A stretch of DNA of 7,677 nucleotides from an uncultured Selenomonadaceae bacterium (GCA_902782705.1 CACZOL010000090.1:1-7677); one strand, 5' to 3'; positions 1 to 6,325 are shown, counted from the stretch's first letter. Translations and numbers: made by a program. The notes: a model not told the origin generated them from the letters alone.

Positions 1-374
1 CCGACGCCGCCGGATTTCGCCACGTTCTGCATCATCTCCGTGTCGAGCATCGAATGCCAGATTTTCTCGCCTTGGCTTTGCCCGAACAGCGTATTCTCCG
101 GCACGGTGTTCCGCATTTCCTTGAACATGATATCAAGGAACATGGCTTCGAAGCCTTCACACGCTTCGCGAAGCTGTTTCGCCTCTTTCTCGGCGGAAAT
201 ACCCGACGCGTCGACGGCCACTTTCGCATTCTCAAGAGCGCTCTTCGCACGGTTCAGCGCGTCCTCAAAGCGCGTCGCGTCCACCTGCGTCCGCGACATT
301 TCCTGCGTCGTGTTGCGCGCGCCCCACGTCGTTTGGCTGCGGATAGAATCCATGCCTGCCATTCCGTTTACCAT
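1..374 (-). CDS. flgJ: FlgJ-type flagellar rod-binding protein, N-terminal part (truncated by window edge)
   Basis: The open frame begins with ATG at 374 and runs off the left edge after 124 codons, so the stop is not seen. Residues about 67-124 match the rod-binding domain of FlgJ: LREACEGFEAMFLDIMFKEM at 68-87, then TVPENTLFGQSQGEKIW and SMLDTEMMQNVAKSGGV. In the family this domain caps the growing rod in the periplasm; proteobacterial FlgJ adds a C-terminal muramidase domain, while many Firmicutes have the rod-binding domain alone. Which form occurs here cannot be told. The first 65 residues are polar and charged with no signal peptide, as expected for a protein exported by the flagellar secretion system, and are roughly 30 residues longer than the Salmonella leader. 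The start is supported by GAGGTG 5 bases upstream. It lies 24 bases after flgI and is probably the next gene of the same operon. Confidence 0.88.
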   Translation of the reverse strand, partial: MVNGMAGMDSIRSQTTWGARNTTQEMSRTQVDATRFEDALNRAKSALENAKVAVDASGISAEKEAKQLREACEGFEAMFLDIMFKEMRNTVPENTLFGQSQGEKIWHSMLDTEMMQNVAKSGGV

Positions 375-398
375 GACTTCACCTCGCAAGCATTCCTG

Positions 399-1505
399 TT
401 AAATAATCTCAAGCTCTGCATGGAGCGCTCCCGACGCCTTGATCGCCTGCAGGATCGAGATGATATCCCTCGGCGTCGCGCCGACCGAATTCAGCGCGCC
501 CACAACGTCGCTGACGTTCGCCGTCGCGTCGAGCACGATGGTATTCGCCCGCTCTTCGTCGACATCGACGCTCGCATTCTTCGTCACGACAGTACTTCCC
601 ACGCTGAACGGCGCCGGCTGGGTCACTTCCGCCTCTTGCTCGATGCTGATGGAAATACCCCCCTGCGCAATCGCAATGGTATCCACCGACACGTCGCCGC
701 CCATGACGATCGTTCCCGTGCGCTCGTTCACGACGACTTTCGCGATATTATCCGGCATCACGGGCAATTCCTCGATACCGGCGATGAAACTGACAAGATT
801 GTTGCGGAAATGCGGCGGGATACGAATATCCACGCGTCCCGGATTTGCCGCCGTCGCGGAACCCGCATACCGTGCGTTGACCGCCTGGGCGATGCGCGCC
901 GCCGTCGTGAAGTCCGGATTCGCCAGCGACAACGCAATCGTGCCGTCCCGCCCAAGATCTTCTTCCACCGTACGCTCAACAATCGCGCCGTTCGGCGTCA
1001 AGCCCACTGTCGGAAAATTCTTTTGCCGCGTATTGCCGCCGTTGCCCGCCGTGAAGCCGCCCGTCGAGACAGCGCCCTGCGCTACGGCGTACACCTCGCC
1101 GTTACCGGCTTGCAGCGGCGTCTGGATCAACGTGCCGCCTTGGATGCTCTTCGCGTCGCCCATCGACGAAACCGTCACGTCGATGGTGTCGCCCTCGCGC
1201 ACGAACGGTGGAAGCGTCGCAGTTACCATGACCGCCGCCACGTTTTTCGTCTTCAGCGAAGCCTGATCCACCGTCACGCCGAAGCGGCGAAGCGTATTCG
1301 CAACGGACTGCAGGACTTCCAGCGTCTTGTTCGAATCGCCGGTGCCGTTAAGGCCCATAACAAGGCCGTAGCCTACGAGCTGGTTGGCACGCACGCCCTG
1401 CACTTTCGCGATATCCTTGATGCGCGTAACCGGAGCCTCCGCAAAGGCCGCGCACGAAAAGATCAGACAGAAAATCGCCGTAAAAAGCGCTGTCCATTTT
1501 TTCAT
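399..1505 (-). CDS. flgI: Flagellar P-ring protein FlgI
   Basis: FlgI forms the P-ring, the bushing around the distal rod at the peptidoglycan layer. The 368-residue product has the usual family length. A Sec signal peptide (MKKWTALFTAIFCLIFSCAAFA) is followed by a likely signal peptidase I site after Ala22. Family hallmarks are VTRIKDIAKVQGVRANQLVG at 26-45, GYGLVMGLNGTGDSNKT at 45-61, the LQTPLQ-like segment LIQTPLQAGNGEVYAVAQG near 126-144, and the C-terminal NTIVLDATANVSDVVGALNS at 321-340. The frame is open to a TTG at 1511, but that codon is 1 base from the AGGTGA ribosome binding site, whereas ATG at 1505 is 7 bases away, so I use 1505. The mature protein has no cysteine, unlike the E. 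coli protein, whose folding uses a disulfide. It starts 15 bases after flgH stops. Identity is very secure. Confidence 0.97.
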   Translation of the reverse strand: MKKWTALFTAIFCLIFSCAAFAEAPVTRIKDIAKVQGVRANQLVGYGLVMGLNGTGDSNKTLEVLQSVANTLRRFGVTVDQASLKTKNVAAVMVTATLPPFVREGDTIDVTVSSMGDAKSIQGGTLIQTPLQAGNGEVYAVAQGAVSTGGFTAGNGGNTRQKNFPTVGLTPNGAIVERTVEEDLGRDGTIALSLANPDFTTAARIAQAVNARYAGSATAANPGRVDIRIPPHFRNNLVSFIAGIEELPVMPDNIAKVVVNERTGTIVMGGDVSVDTIAIAQGGISISIEQEAEVTQPAPFSVGSTVVTKNASVDVDEERANTIVLDATANVSDVVGALNSVGATPRDIISILQAIKASGALHAELEII

Positions 1506-1512
1506 AAACAAA

Positions 1513-1518
1513 TCACCT
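1513..1518 (-). promoter_or_regulatory. Ribosome binding site that sets the flgI start
   Basis: On the minus strand AGGTGA lies 7 bases before ATG at 1505 and 1 base before the in-frame TTG at 1511. The spacing makes the ATG the start. The site sits just after the flgH stop codon (TGATGAGGTGA), so flgH termination and flgI initiation are adjacent. Confidence 0.75.
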
Positions 1519-1520
1519 CA

Positions 1521-2126
1521 TCAGAAGAGGATATTGAATATCTGCGTCAAGATGCCCTGCCGCTGCTTCGCGTTCAGGGGGCCCTTGCCGTCGAAGCGGA
1601 TCGTCGCGTCCGCCACCTGCGCGGACGATACGGTATTGTTATATGTGACGTCGTCGCGACGCACCACGCCGCGCAGCGTGATCTTGTGCTCGTTCTTGTT
1701 CTGCCAAATCGACTGCGTGCCTTCGACAATCATATTGCCGTTGGGCTCCACGTCAACCACCGTGACCGACACGCGGCCGCTTGCGCGGTTCGTACTCGAC
1801 GCCGACCCGTCCGCTTTCCAGCTGTCTGAGCCGCTGATGGACGCGGGGAAGAGAGAATTCAGGAAATCAAAGACGCCGATGCCCGCCTGCATATTCACGC
1901 TGCCCGACTTGGAATTGGAGCCGGATCTCGTCGCGGACGTCGTCGCCGTCTCGCTGATGATGATGGTCAAAATGTCGCCGACGTCCCGCGCTTTCGAATC
2001 GGCAAAATAATCGGTGCCGTTGCGCCCGTCGCCGGTCGACCAGAGCGACTGCGCCGATACGGGAGCCGCCGTCAGCATCAACGCCGAAAGCCCTGCGGCC
2101 ATCATAAGACGCCATTTCTTATTCAT
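1521..2126 (-). CDS. flgH: Flagellar L-ring protein FlgH, without lipoprotein cysteine
   Basis: FlgH forms the L-ring, the bushing in the outer membrane. The 201-residue product carries the family's conserved core: SLWSTGDG at 27-34, DYFADSKARDVGDILTIII at 39-57, an S/T-rich loop, ASGRVSVTVVDVEPNGNMIV at 115-134, GTQSIWQNKNEHKITLRGVV at 136-155, and SAQVADATIRFDGKGPL near 168-184, ending QGILTQIFNILF. The start at 2126 is chosen over an upstream in-frame ATG at 2159 because it begins a clear signal peptide (MNKKWRLMMAAGLSALMLTA) and lies 7 bases after a GGAAGGAAGGG ribosome binding site; the upstream ATG lies inside flgA. Proteobacterial FlgH is a lipoprotein cut before a cysteine. Here the signal peptide ends PVSA-Q, a signal peptidase I type site after Ala25, and the whole protein lacks cysteine, so it cannot be acylated that way. 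Follows flgA by 19 bases. Confidence 0.96.
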   Translation of the reverse strand: MNKKWRLMMAAGLSALMLTAAPVSAQSLWSTGDGRNGTDYFADSKARDVGDILTIIISETATTSATRSGSNSKSGSVNMQAGIGVFDFLNSLFPASISGSDSWKADGSASSTNRASGRVSVTVVDVEPNGNMIVEGTQSIWQNKNEHKITLRGVVRRDDVTYNNTVSSAQVADATIRFDGKGPLNAKQRQGILTQIFNILF

Positions 2127-2145
2127 GCTCTCGCCCTTCCTTCCG

Positions 2146-2889
2146 TCAATTATGCACAATCTCCACGGTGACCTCGTCTAAGACCCGCCCGCGAAGTACT
2201 TTTCGCGAAGCGGTGTTCTTCACTCGGATGATATCTCCCGCGCGGCCCGCTTCCAAAGCGAGCCCGTCCATCTTGACCTCGACGCCGTTCACGCGCGAGA
2301 TGATCGTCACGGGAGCGCCCGCTTTCAAGAGCACGGGCGTTTTCAACATGGTTCGCCAAAGCGGTGCGCCGATGCTCAACGAACGTGAAAGTACCTTGCC
2401 GACAATCTCGTCCGCCTCGGTCAGGAAATTCTGAGCCCGCGAGCCGACCTCCTGCTCCTCGAAGCGGAAATCCGCAGCCGTCAGCGGCTGCCCTGCCATG
2501 ATCGGGCGTGCTGCCACCGCCACGCGGTCGAATACACGCACCTTGAACTGGCACTTGATGGTGCGGAACGGCGCGCCGTCCACAAGCACATCGACAGAAA
2601 CCGCCGTATTGCCCCAAAAACGCACGCCGTAAGGAAGCGACATCACAAAACTGACATTGCCCTCCGGTGCGCGCAGGATGCGCGGCATAGACGCCTTTTC
2701 CACCTTATAGCGGCGGGTATCGCCCGACTTTTTTATCGCCTCGTCTATGAAAGCGACAGCCTGCCGCTCCATTTCATCGAGAGAAACCTCCTGCGGATAA
2801 AGATCTTCCGCCGTCTTGCCGTAGGCGCAGGCGACCGACCCAACCGCCAGGAGGCAAAGCGCCGCAAAAAGAATGCACAGCCGACGCAT
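2146..2889 (-). CDS. flgA: Flagellar P-ring assembly chaperone FlgA (SAF domain)
   Basis: FlgA is the periplasmic chaperone needed to assemble FlgI into the P-ring. The 247-residue product starts with a Sec signal peptide (MRRLCILFAALCLLAVGSVA) with a plausible cut after Ala22 (A-C-A); a lipobox reading at Cys21 (S-V-A-C) is a poor match. Residues about 30-115 are the variable N-terminal domain. Residues about 119-182 form the SAF domain typical of FlgA: VFDRVAVAARPIMAGQPLTA at 119-138, DFRFEEQEVGS, then GKVLSRSLSIGAPLWRTML. The C-terminal barrel has VLLKAGAPVTIISRVNGVEV and ends AGRAGDIIRVKN...GRVLDEVTVEIVHN, all family-typical. ATG at 2889 is one base after the flgG stop (TAATATG) and lacks a strong ribosome binding site, which suggests translational coupling to flgG. 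Placed directly before flgH and flgI, its partner. Confidence 0.94.
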   Translation of the reverse strand: MRRLCILFAALCLLAVGSVACAYGKTAEDLYPQEVSLDEMERQAVAFIDEAIKKSGDTRRYKVEKASMPRILRAPEGNVSFVMSLPYGVRFWGNTAVSVDVLVDGAPFRTIKCQFKVRVFDRVAVAARPIMAGQPLTAADFRFEEQEVGSRAQNFLTEADEIVGKVLSRSLSIGAPLWRTMLKTPVLLKAGAPVTIISRVNGVEVKMDGLALEAGRAGDIIRVKNTASRKVLRGRVLDEVTVEIVHN

Positions 2890-2890
2890 A

Positions 2891-3679
2891 TTACCGCTTC
2901 AAGCCGTTGGCAATCTCAAGCATCGAATCCGAAGTCGTGATCGCTTTCGCATTCGACTCGTAGGAACGCTGTGCTACGATCATATTGACCATTTCCTCGA
3001 CGACTTGGATATTCGACATCTCGATAACGGACTGCACCAACGTTCCGCGGCCCTCTTCACCGGGGTTTCCTTCGATCGGACCGCCCGACGCGTCGGATTC
3101 ATAAAGGAGGTTTTTCCCGCGGGAAATCAAGCCGGCGGGATTGACGAACCTCGCAAGTGTAATCTGGCCGACCTGCTCCTGCACGTTATTGATGATCTGC
3201 GAAACGCGCCCGTCGCCCGAAATCGTGATACCGTCGTTCGGCACGGCTTCATCAAAAGTAATGTTGTCGGCCAGCGGGTAACCGTCGGTCGTCACAAGAC
3301 GGTTGTTCGCATCGCGCTTGAAAGAACCGTCGCGCGTATACCCGATCGTCCCATCCGGCATCTCGATACGGAAAAAGCCGTCGCCTTCAATGGCCACGTC
3401 CAGCGGATGGCCGGTGGACTGTAAATTTCCCTGCGTAAAGATACGCTGCGTCGCCGCAAGGCGATCGCCAAGACCGATCTGAAGACCGGTCGGATACTGC
3501 GAATCCGGTCCGCTTTCCGCGCCCGCCGGACGAAGCGTCTGGTACAAAAGGTCGTGGAACTCCGCGCGCACCTTTTTCGCGCCGAAAGTATTGACGTTTG
3601 AAAGGTTGTGCGCCACCGTGTCCATATTGTCCTGCTGCGTTTTCATACCCGACGCCGCAGACCAAAGGGCTCGCATCAT
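2891..3679 (-). CDS. flgG: Flagellar distal rod protein FlgG (FlhP-like)
   Basis: FlgG polymerises into the distal rod, which passes through the P- and L-rings. The 262-residue product has the usual length. The N-terminal rod motif is MMRALWSAASGM with VAHNLSNVNTFGAKK at 22-36. LYQTLRPAGAESG at 45-57 and YPTGLQIGLG at 62-71 match the FlgG-specific segment that separates distal rod protein from hook protein. Next come TQGNLQSTGHPLDVAIEGDG at 82-101 and GFFRI, then GYTRDGSFKRD. The C-terminal rod/hook helix is QSVIEMSNIQVVEEMVNMIV at 216-235 plus AQRSYESNAKAITTSDSMLE. It has no signal peptide, as expected for flagellar type III export. The first of two tandem ATG codons (3679, 3676) is 9 bases from a GGAG, so I take 3679. 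By position after the mbl-flgF pair it corresponds to Bacillus flhP. A sigma-28-like promoter lies upstream. Confidence 0.96.
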   Translation of the reverse strand: MMRALWSAASGMKTQQDNMDTVAHNLSNVNTFGAKKVRAEFHDLLYQTLRPAGAESGPDSQYPTGLQIGLGDRLAATQRIFTQGNLQSTGHPLDVAIEGDGFFRIEMPDGTIGYTRDGSFKRDANNRLVTTDGYPLADNITFDEAVPNDGITISGDGRVSQIINNVQEQVGQITLARFVNPAGLISRGKNLLYESDASGGPIEGNPGEEGRGTLVQSVIEMSNIQVVEEMVNMIVAQRSYESNAKAITTSDSMLEIANGLKR

Positions 3680-3762
3680 AAGTCATCGCTCCAATCTGTG
3701 TAACCGTCCCGTGATGATTTTTCAATCCTTTGTAAAAATGGGCAAACTTATCTCTGTCCAAT

Positions 3763-3789
3763 ATATCGGAAATTCGCCTGAAAAACTTA
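3763..3789 (-). promoter_or_regulatory. Probable sigma-28/SigD flagellar promoter upstream of flgG
   Basis: On the minus strand TAAG (3789-3786) is followed by 15 bases and TCCGATAT (3770-3763). The SigD/FliA consensus is TAAA, 14-16 bases, GCCGATAT (or GCCGATAA), so the -10 matches at 7 of 8 positions and the -35 at 3 of 4 with ideal spacing. Transcription would begin near 3755, leaving a leader of about 75 bases before flgG. It lies in the only sizeable gap inside the flagellar cluster, just before five tightly packed genes. This is a motif match only. Confidence 0.68.
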
Positions 3790-3814
3790 ACCCCCATAAA
3801 AAAATTAGGGCTAA
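3787..3814 (-). terminator. Weak candidate intrinsic terminator after flgF
   Basis: On the minus strand TTAGCCC (3814-3808) can pair with GGGTTAA (3793-3787) as seven base pairs including one G-U, across a 14-base T-rich loop, followed by GTTTTTC. It begins 5 bases after the flgF stop. The stem is short and the loop long, so termination would be partial at best. It overlaps the -35 of the sigma-28-like promoter, which would separate the mbl-flgF transcript from the flgG transcript if both were real. Confidence 0.25.
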
Positions 3815-3819
3815 ACTCC

Positions 3820-4617
3820 TCACAATCTGCCGACTTCGTTCACGGAATGGTCGAGCATCTGATCCTGCGTCGTAACCGCCCGCGAATTTGCCTCGTAGAT
3901 ACGATAATTGTTGATGAGCTCCACCATCTCGTTGACGACGTTCGAGTTGGAGCGCTCCAAAACGCCCTGCTCGATCGAGCCCGTCGCCGGCTGGGGCTGA
4001 GCGCCTTCCTGCGGGTAGAACAGGCTGTCGCCCTGCTTCAGGACCGCACGCCTGTCCGGGCCGAACTCTACGAAGCCCAAATCGTCGATCTGCGCACCGT
4101 CGGCGTAAATGCCGCCCTGCGCCGTCACGATGATCGTCTCCGCATTCTCGGGAATATTGATTGGACGGCCCTGCCTCGAAAGCACGGCCTGCCCGTTGGA
4201 AGTCACGAGATCGCCGTTCGTCGCACGGTAAAAATTGCCGTTTCGCGTGTAGCGGAGTCCCTGCGGCGTATCAATGACGAAGAAACCTTCGCCGCTGATG
4301 GCAAGATCCAGCGGATTGCCCGTCGTCATGAAATTGCCCGGTGCATGATCCGTCGCAACCTCCGACGTGAACGAGCCGAGGCCCAGCGTTCCGACGACAG
4401 GCGGACGGCGGTCGAGGGAAAATCCCTTGAAATCCGTCACCTTGATCGGCATATCGTCGTTGATGCGCCGAATCAACATCGGATGAAACTCCGCGTCGAT
4501 TGCGCGGTCGCGCTTATAGCCCGTCGTATTCGCGTTCGCAAGATTGTTCGCGATAACCGACGTGCGGTTGTCCTGCGTTATCATGCCTGCCGCTGCCGTA
4601 TAAAGTCCACGCCACAT
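3820..4617 (-). CDS. flgF: Flagellar rod protein FlgF (FlhO-like)
   Basis: This is a 265-residue member of the rod/hook family, most likely the proximal rod protein FlgF, corresponding to FlhO of Bacillus by gene order. The N-terminal rod motif is MWRGLYTAAAGMITQDNRT with VIANNLANANTTGYKRD at 21-37. The central part has HAPGNFMTTGNPLDLAISGE at 91-110, GFFVIDTPQGLRYTRNGNFY and LVTSNGQAVLS. The C-terminal helix is QGVLERSNSNVVNEMVELIN at 217-236 followed by NYRIYEANSRAVTTQDQMLD. It lacks the YQT...GLQIG segment seen in its neighbour FlgG, which is why I assign FlgF rather than FlgG; some pipelines may call it a generic flagellar hook-basal body protein. No signal peptide, as expected for flagellar export. 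ATG at 4617 follows a GGGGTGA ribosome binding site, 20 bases after mbl, so the two are probably cotranscribed. Confidence 0.88.
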   Translation of the reverse strand: MWRGLYTAAAGMITQDNRTSVIANNLANANTTGYKRDRAIDAEFHPMLIRRINDDMPIKVTDFKGFSLDRRPPVVGTLGLGSFTSEVATDHAPGNFMTTGNPLDLAISGEGFFVIDTPQGLRYTRNGNFYRATNGDLVTSNGQAVLSRQGRPINIPENAETIIVTAQGGIYADGAQIDDLGFVEFGPDRRAVLKQGDSLFYPQEGAQPQPATGSIEQGVLERSNSNVVNEMVELINNYRIYEANSRAVTTQDQMLDHSVNEVGRL

Positions 4618-4637
4618 AAGTCTTCACCCCATAGATT

Positions 4638-5663
4638 TTATTTCTTCTTTGAGAACGTACTGTCCATGTCCTGTCCGTCCGCGAAGCGCTCAACAAACTC
4701 CAGCGCCTTGCCCGTGCCGATCGCAACACAGGACAACGGATCGTCCGCCAGCATCGCCGGAATCCCCGTCTGATGACGAAGCCATGCGTCGAGGCCGTAA
4801 AGCATCGAACCGCCGCCCGTCATAACGATCCCATGGTCTATGATATCCGCCGAAAGCTCCGGCGGCGTATCTTCCAGCACCTTTTTCACGCAATCCACGA
4901 TCGCTGCCACCGGACCTTGCAGCGCTTCGGCCACCTGCGCCGTCGTCACCATGACGCTCTTCGGCAGCCCCGTGTAGAGATCGCGGCCCTTGACGTCCAT
5001 TTGCAGATTCCGCGCCTCCGGATACGCCGCGCCGATCTGCATTTTCACGTCTTCCGCCGTGCGCTCGCCGATCAGTACATTGAATTTCTTGCGCATATAG
5101 GCGATGATTGCCTCATCGAATTTATCACCCGCCATACGCAGGCTCGACGAGAGCACGATGCCGCCGAGACTGATGACCGCCACGTCCGTCGTGCCGCCGC
5201 CGATATCGACGATAATCGAGCCTGTCGCCTCGTCTACCGGAAGCCCTGCGCCAATCGCAGCCGCCATCGGCTCCTCAATCAAATGCGTGCGCCGTGCACC
5301 CGCCTGTTCCGCCGCCTCCTGCACCGCGCGCTTCTCCACCGTCGTGACGCCCGAAGGTACGCAAATCATGATGCGCGGACGGAAAACGAAGCTGTGTCCG
5401 ACGACTTTTTCGATGAAATAGCGAAGCATGGTTTCCGTGATGTTATAGTCGGCGATTACGCCGTCCCGCAGAGGCCGTATCGCCGAAATATTGCCCGGCG
5501 TACGCCCGATCATCCGCTTCGCTTCCTCGCCTACCGCAAGGATCCTCCCTGTATCTCTATCCACCGCGACCACCGAGGGCTCGCGGAGCACAATCCCTTT
5601 CTTCTTCTCATAAACAAGCACATTGGCCGTCCCAAGGTCGACGCCGATATCAATCCCAAACAT
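4638..5663 (-). CDS. mbl: Rod shape-determining actin homologue, MreB/Mbl family
   Basis: This bacterial actin binds ATP, forms membrane-associated filaments and guides the elongasome that inserts peptidoglycan along the cell side wall. The 341-residue product is full length for the family. Visible motifs are phosphate-1 DIGVDLGTANVLVYEKKKG at 5-23, PSGVTTVEKRAVQEAAEQAG at 103-122, the catalytic region HLIEEPMAAAIGAGLPV at 127-143, phosphate-2 IIVDIGGGTTDVAVISLGG at 150-168, RMAGDKFDEAI at 176-186, and the adenosine loop GIVMTGGGSMLYGLD at 278-292. The frame opens at a TTG (5666), but ATG at 5663 is 8 bases after GGAAGG and starts the typical MFGIDIG, so I use it. Placement before two flagellar rod genes matches Bacillus mbl-flhO-flhP, which favours the Mbl label over MreB; the neighbouring mreC/mreD genes usual for mreB are absent here. 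It has its own promoter after the leuD terminator. Confidence 0.92.
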   Translation of the reverse strand: MFGIDIGVDLGTANVLVYEKKKGIVLREPSVVAVDRDTGRILAVGEEAKRMIGRTPGNISAIRPLRDGVIADYNITETMLRYFIEKVVGHSFVFRPRIMICVPSGVTTVEKRAVQEAAEQAGARRTHLIEEPMAAAIGAGLPVDEATGSIIVDIGGGTTDVAVISLGGIVLSSSLRMAGDKFDEAIIAYMRKKFNVLIGERTAEDVKMQIGAAYPEARNLQMDVKGRDLYTGLPKSVMVTTAQVAEALQGPVAAIVDCVKKVLEDTPPELSADIIDHGIVMTGGGSMLYGLDAWLRHQTGIPAMLADDPLSCVAIGTGKALEFVERFADGQDMDSTFSKKK

Positions 5664-5671
5664 CAAAAAAT

Positions 5672-5677
5672 CCTTCC
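5672..5677 (-). promoter_or_regulatory. Ribosome binding site that sets the mbl start
   Basis: GGAAGG on the minus strand lies 8 bases before ATG at 5663, and 5 bases before the in-frame TTG at 5666. The spacing and the codon favour the ATG as the start. Confidence 0.7.
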
Positions 5678-5708
5678 CCGCGCATAATACGCCTATTTTT
5701 ACTCCTTA

Positions 5709-5737
5709 ATATTAAAACCTCGCGCGCCGTTTGTCAA
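5709..5737 (-). promoter_or_regulatory. Housekeeping (sigma-A/70) promoter for mbl-flgF
   Basis: On the minus strand a perfect -35 TTGACA (5737-5732) is followed by exactly 17 bases and a -10 of TAATAT (5714-5709), which matches TATAAT at four of six positions. The spacer is GC-rich and the flanks are AT-rich. Transcription should begin near 5702, about 40 bases before the mbl ATG. It lies between the leuD terminator and mbl, so mbl and flgF should be expressed independently of leuCD. Confidence 0.85.
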
Positions 5738-5789
5738 TTAAGATAACATTAAAGGTCAGGTTTGATAAATTTGGCCTAAAGAACCACTG

Positions 5790-5826
5790 AAAAAACGCCC
5801 CTGCGAAATCATTCGCAGAGGCGTTT
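5790..5826 (-). terminator. Strong rho-independent terminator of leuCD
   Basis: On the minus strand ACGCCTCTGCGAA pairs with TTCGCAGGGGCGT across a TGAT loop: a 13-base-pair stem with one T-G wobble, followed directly by a run of six or more T residues (ending at 5790). It begins 10 bases after the leuD stop codon. On the plus strand the same stem is followed by GGCGTTTGG and only three T residues, so it is a one-way terminator for the leu operon. Confidence 0.93.
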
Positions 5827-5836
5827 GGCGTCGTCG

Positions 5837-6325
5837 TTATTTTTTCGCTTTGATATACGGAATCAATCCGCCCGCCTTCGCGATATCCTGCACGAAGCCG
5901 GGCAGCGGATGTGCCTTGAACGTATCGCCCGTCGTCAAATCCTCGATCGTCCCCTCCGACGTGTCGATGCGCAAGACGTCGCCCGCCTTGATTTTTCCCA
6001 CGTCGTCGCCAATCTCGAGGAGCGGCAGGCCGATATTGATGCCGTTCCGATAGAAGATGCGCGCGAAGCTCGCAGCCACCACCACGGGAACGCCCGACGC
6101 CTTGATCGCGATCGGCGCGTGCTCACGGGACGACCCGCAGCCGAAATTCTTGCCGCCGACCATGATGTCGCCCGCTTTGACTTCCTTCGCAAACGTCTCA
6201 TCAATGTCGACCATGCAATGCGAAGCCAACTCCGCAGGGTCGAATGAATTCAGATAGCGCGCGGGAATGATGACGTCAGTATCCACGTTATCCCCATAAC
6301 GCCAAACCTTTCCTTCTGCCTTCAT
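5837..6325 (-). CDS. leuD: 3-isopropylmalate dehydratase small subunit LeuD
   Basis: LeuD is the swivel-domain subunit that pairs with LeuC to convert 2-isopropylmalate to 3-isopropylmalate in cytoplasmic leucine synthesis. At 162 residues it is the short form found in Firmicutes and archaea (E. coli LeuD is about 200). Motifs are VWRYGDNVDTDVIIPARYLN at 7-26, the substrate-loop region RYLNSFDPAELASH at 23-36, the aconitase-type GKNFGCGSSREHAP at 58-71, ASFARIFYRNGINIGLPLLE at 85-104, and GFVQDIAKAGGLIPYIKA near the end. ATG at 6325 directly follows the leuC stop (TGAATG). An excellent AAGGAGG ribosome binding site lies 8 bases upstream inside leuC. The fold is shared with homoaconitase and dimethylmalate dehydratase small subunits; the leucine role is the most likely but is inferred from family and pairing, as no leuA or leuB is in view. 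Confidence 0.93.
   Translation of the reverse strand: MKAEGKVWRYGDNVDTDVIIPARYLNSFDPAELASHCMVDIDETFAKEVKAGDIMVGGKNFGCGSSREHAPIAIKASGVPVVVAASFARIFYRNGINIGLPLLEIGDDVGKIKAGDVLRIDTSEGTIEDLTTGDTFKAHPLPGFVQDIAKAGGLIPYIKAKK

Noticed and set aside
54..1829. A 591-codon open frame on the plus strand, antisense to flgJ, flgI and flgH
   Set aside because: It is extremely rich in Arg, His, Asp and Ala, has no recognisable domain, and exactly opposes three unmistakable genes. Long antisense frames are a normal by-product of GC-rich codon use.
3387..3797. A minus-strand frame of 136 codons starting in the flgF-flgG gap (MGVKFFRRISDILDRDKF...) and running into flgG
   Set aside because: Its first 39 codons look protein-like by eye, but the start has no ribosome binding site, the predicted sigma-28 promoter lies inside it, and two thirds of it is an out-of-frame reading of flgG.
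5652..5685. An 11-codon upstream frame (MRGEGFFDVWD) overlapping the mbl start
   Set aside because: The only AAGGAG nearby is about 17 bases upstream and lies at the predicted transcription start, so the frame has no usable ribosome binding site. It probably arises by chance around the mbl ribosome binding site.
3847..5687. Two further long plus-strand frames (308 and 304 codons) opposite flgF and mbl
   Set aside because: Same Arg/His-rich composition, no ribosome binding site or domain, and fully covered by well-supported genes on the other strand.
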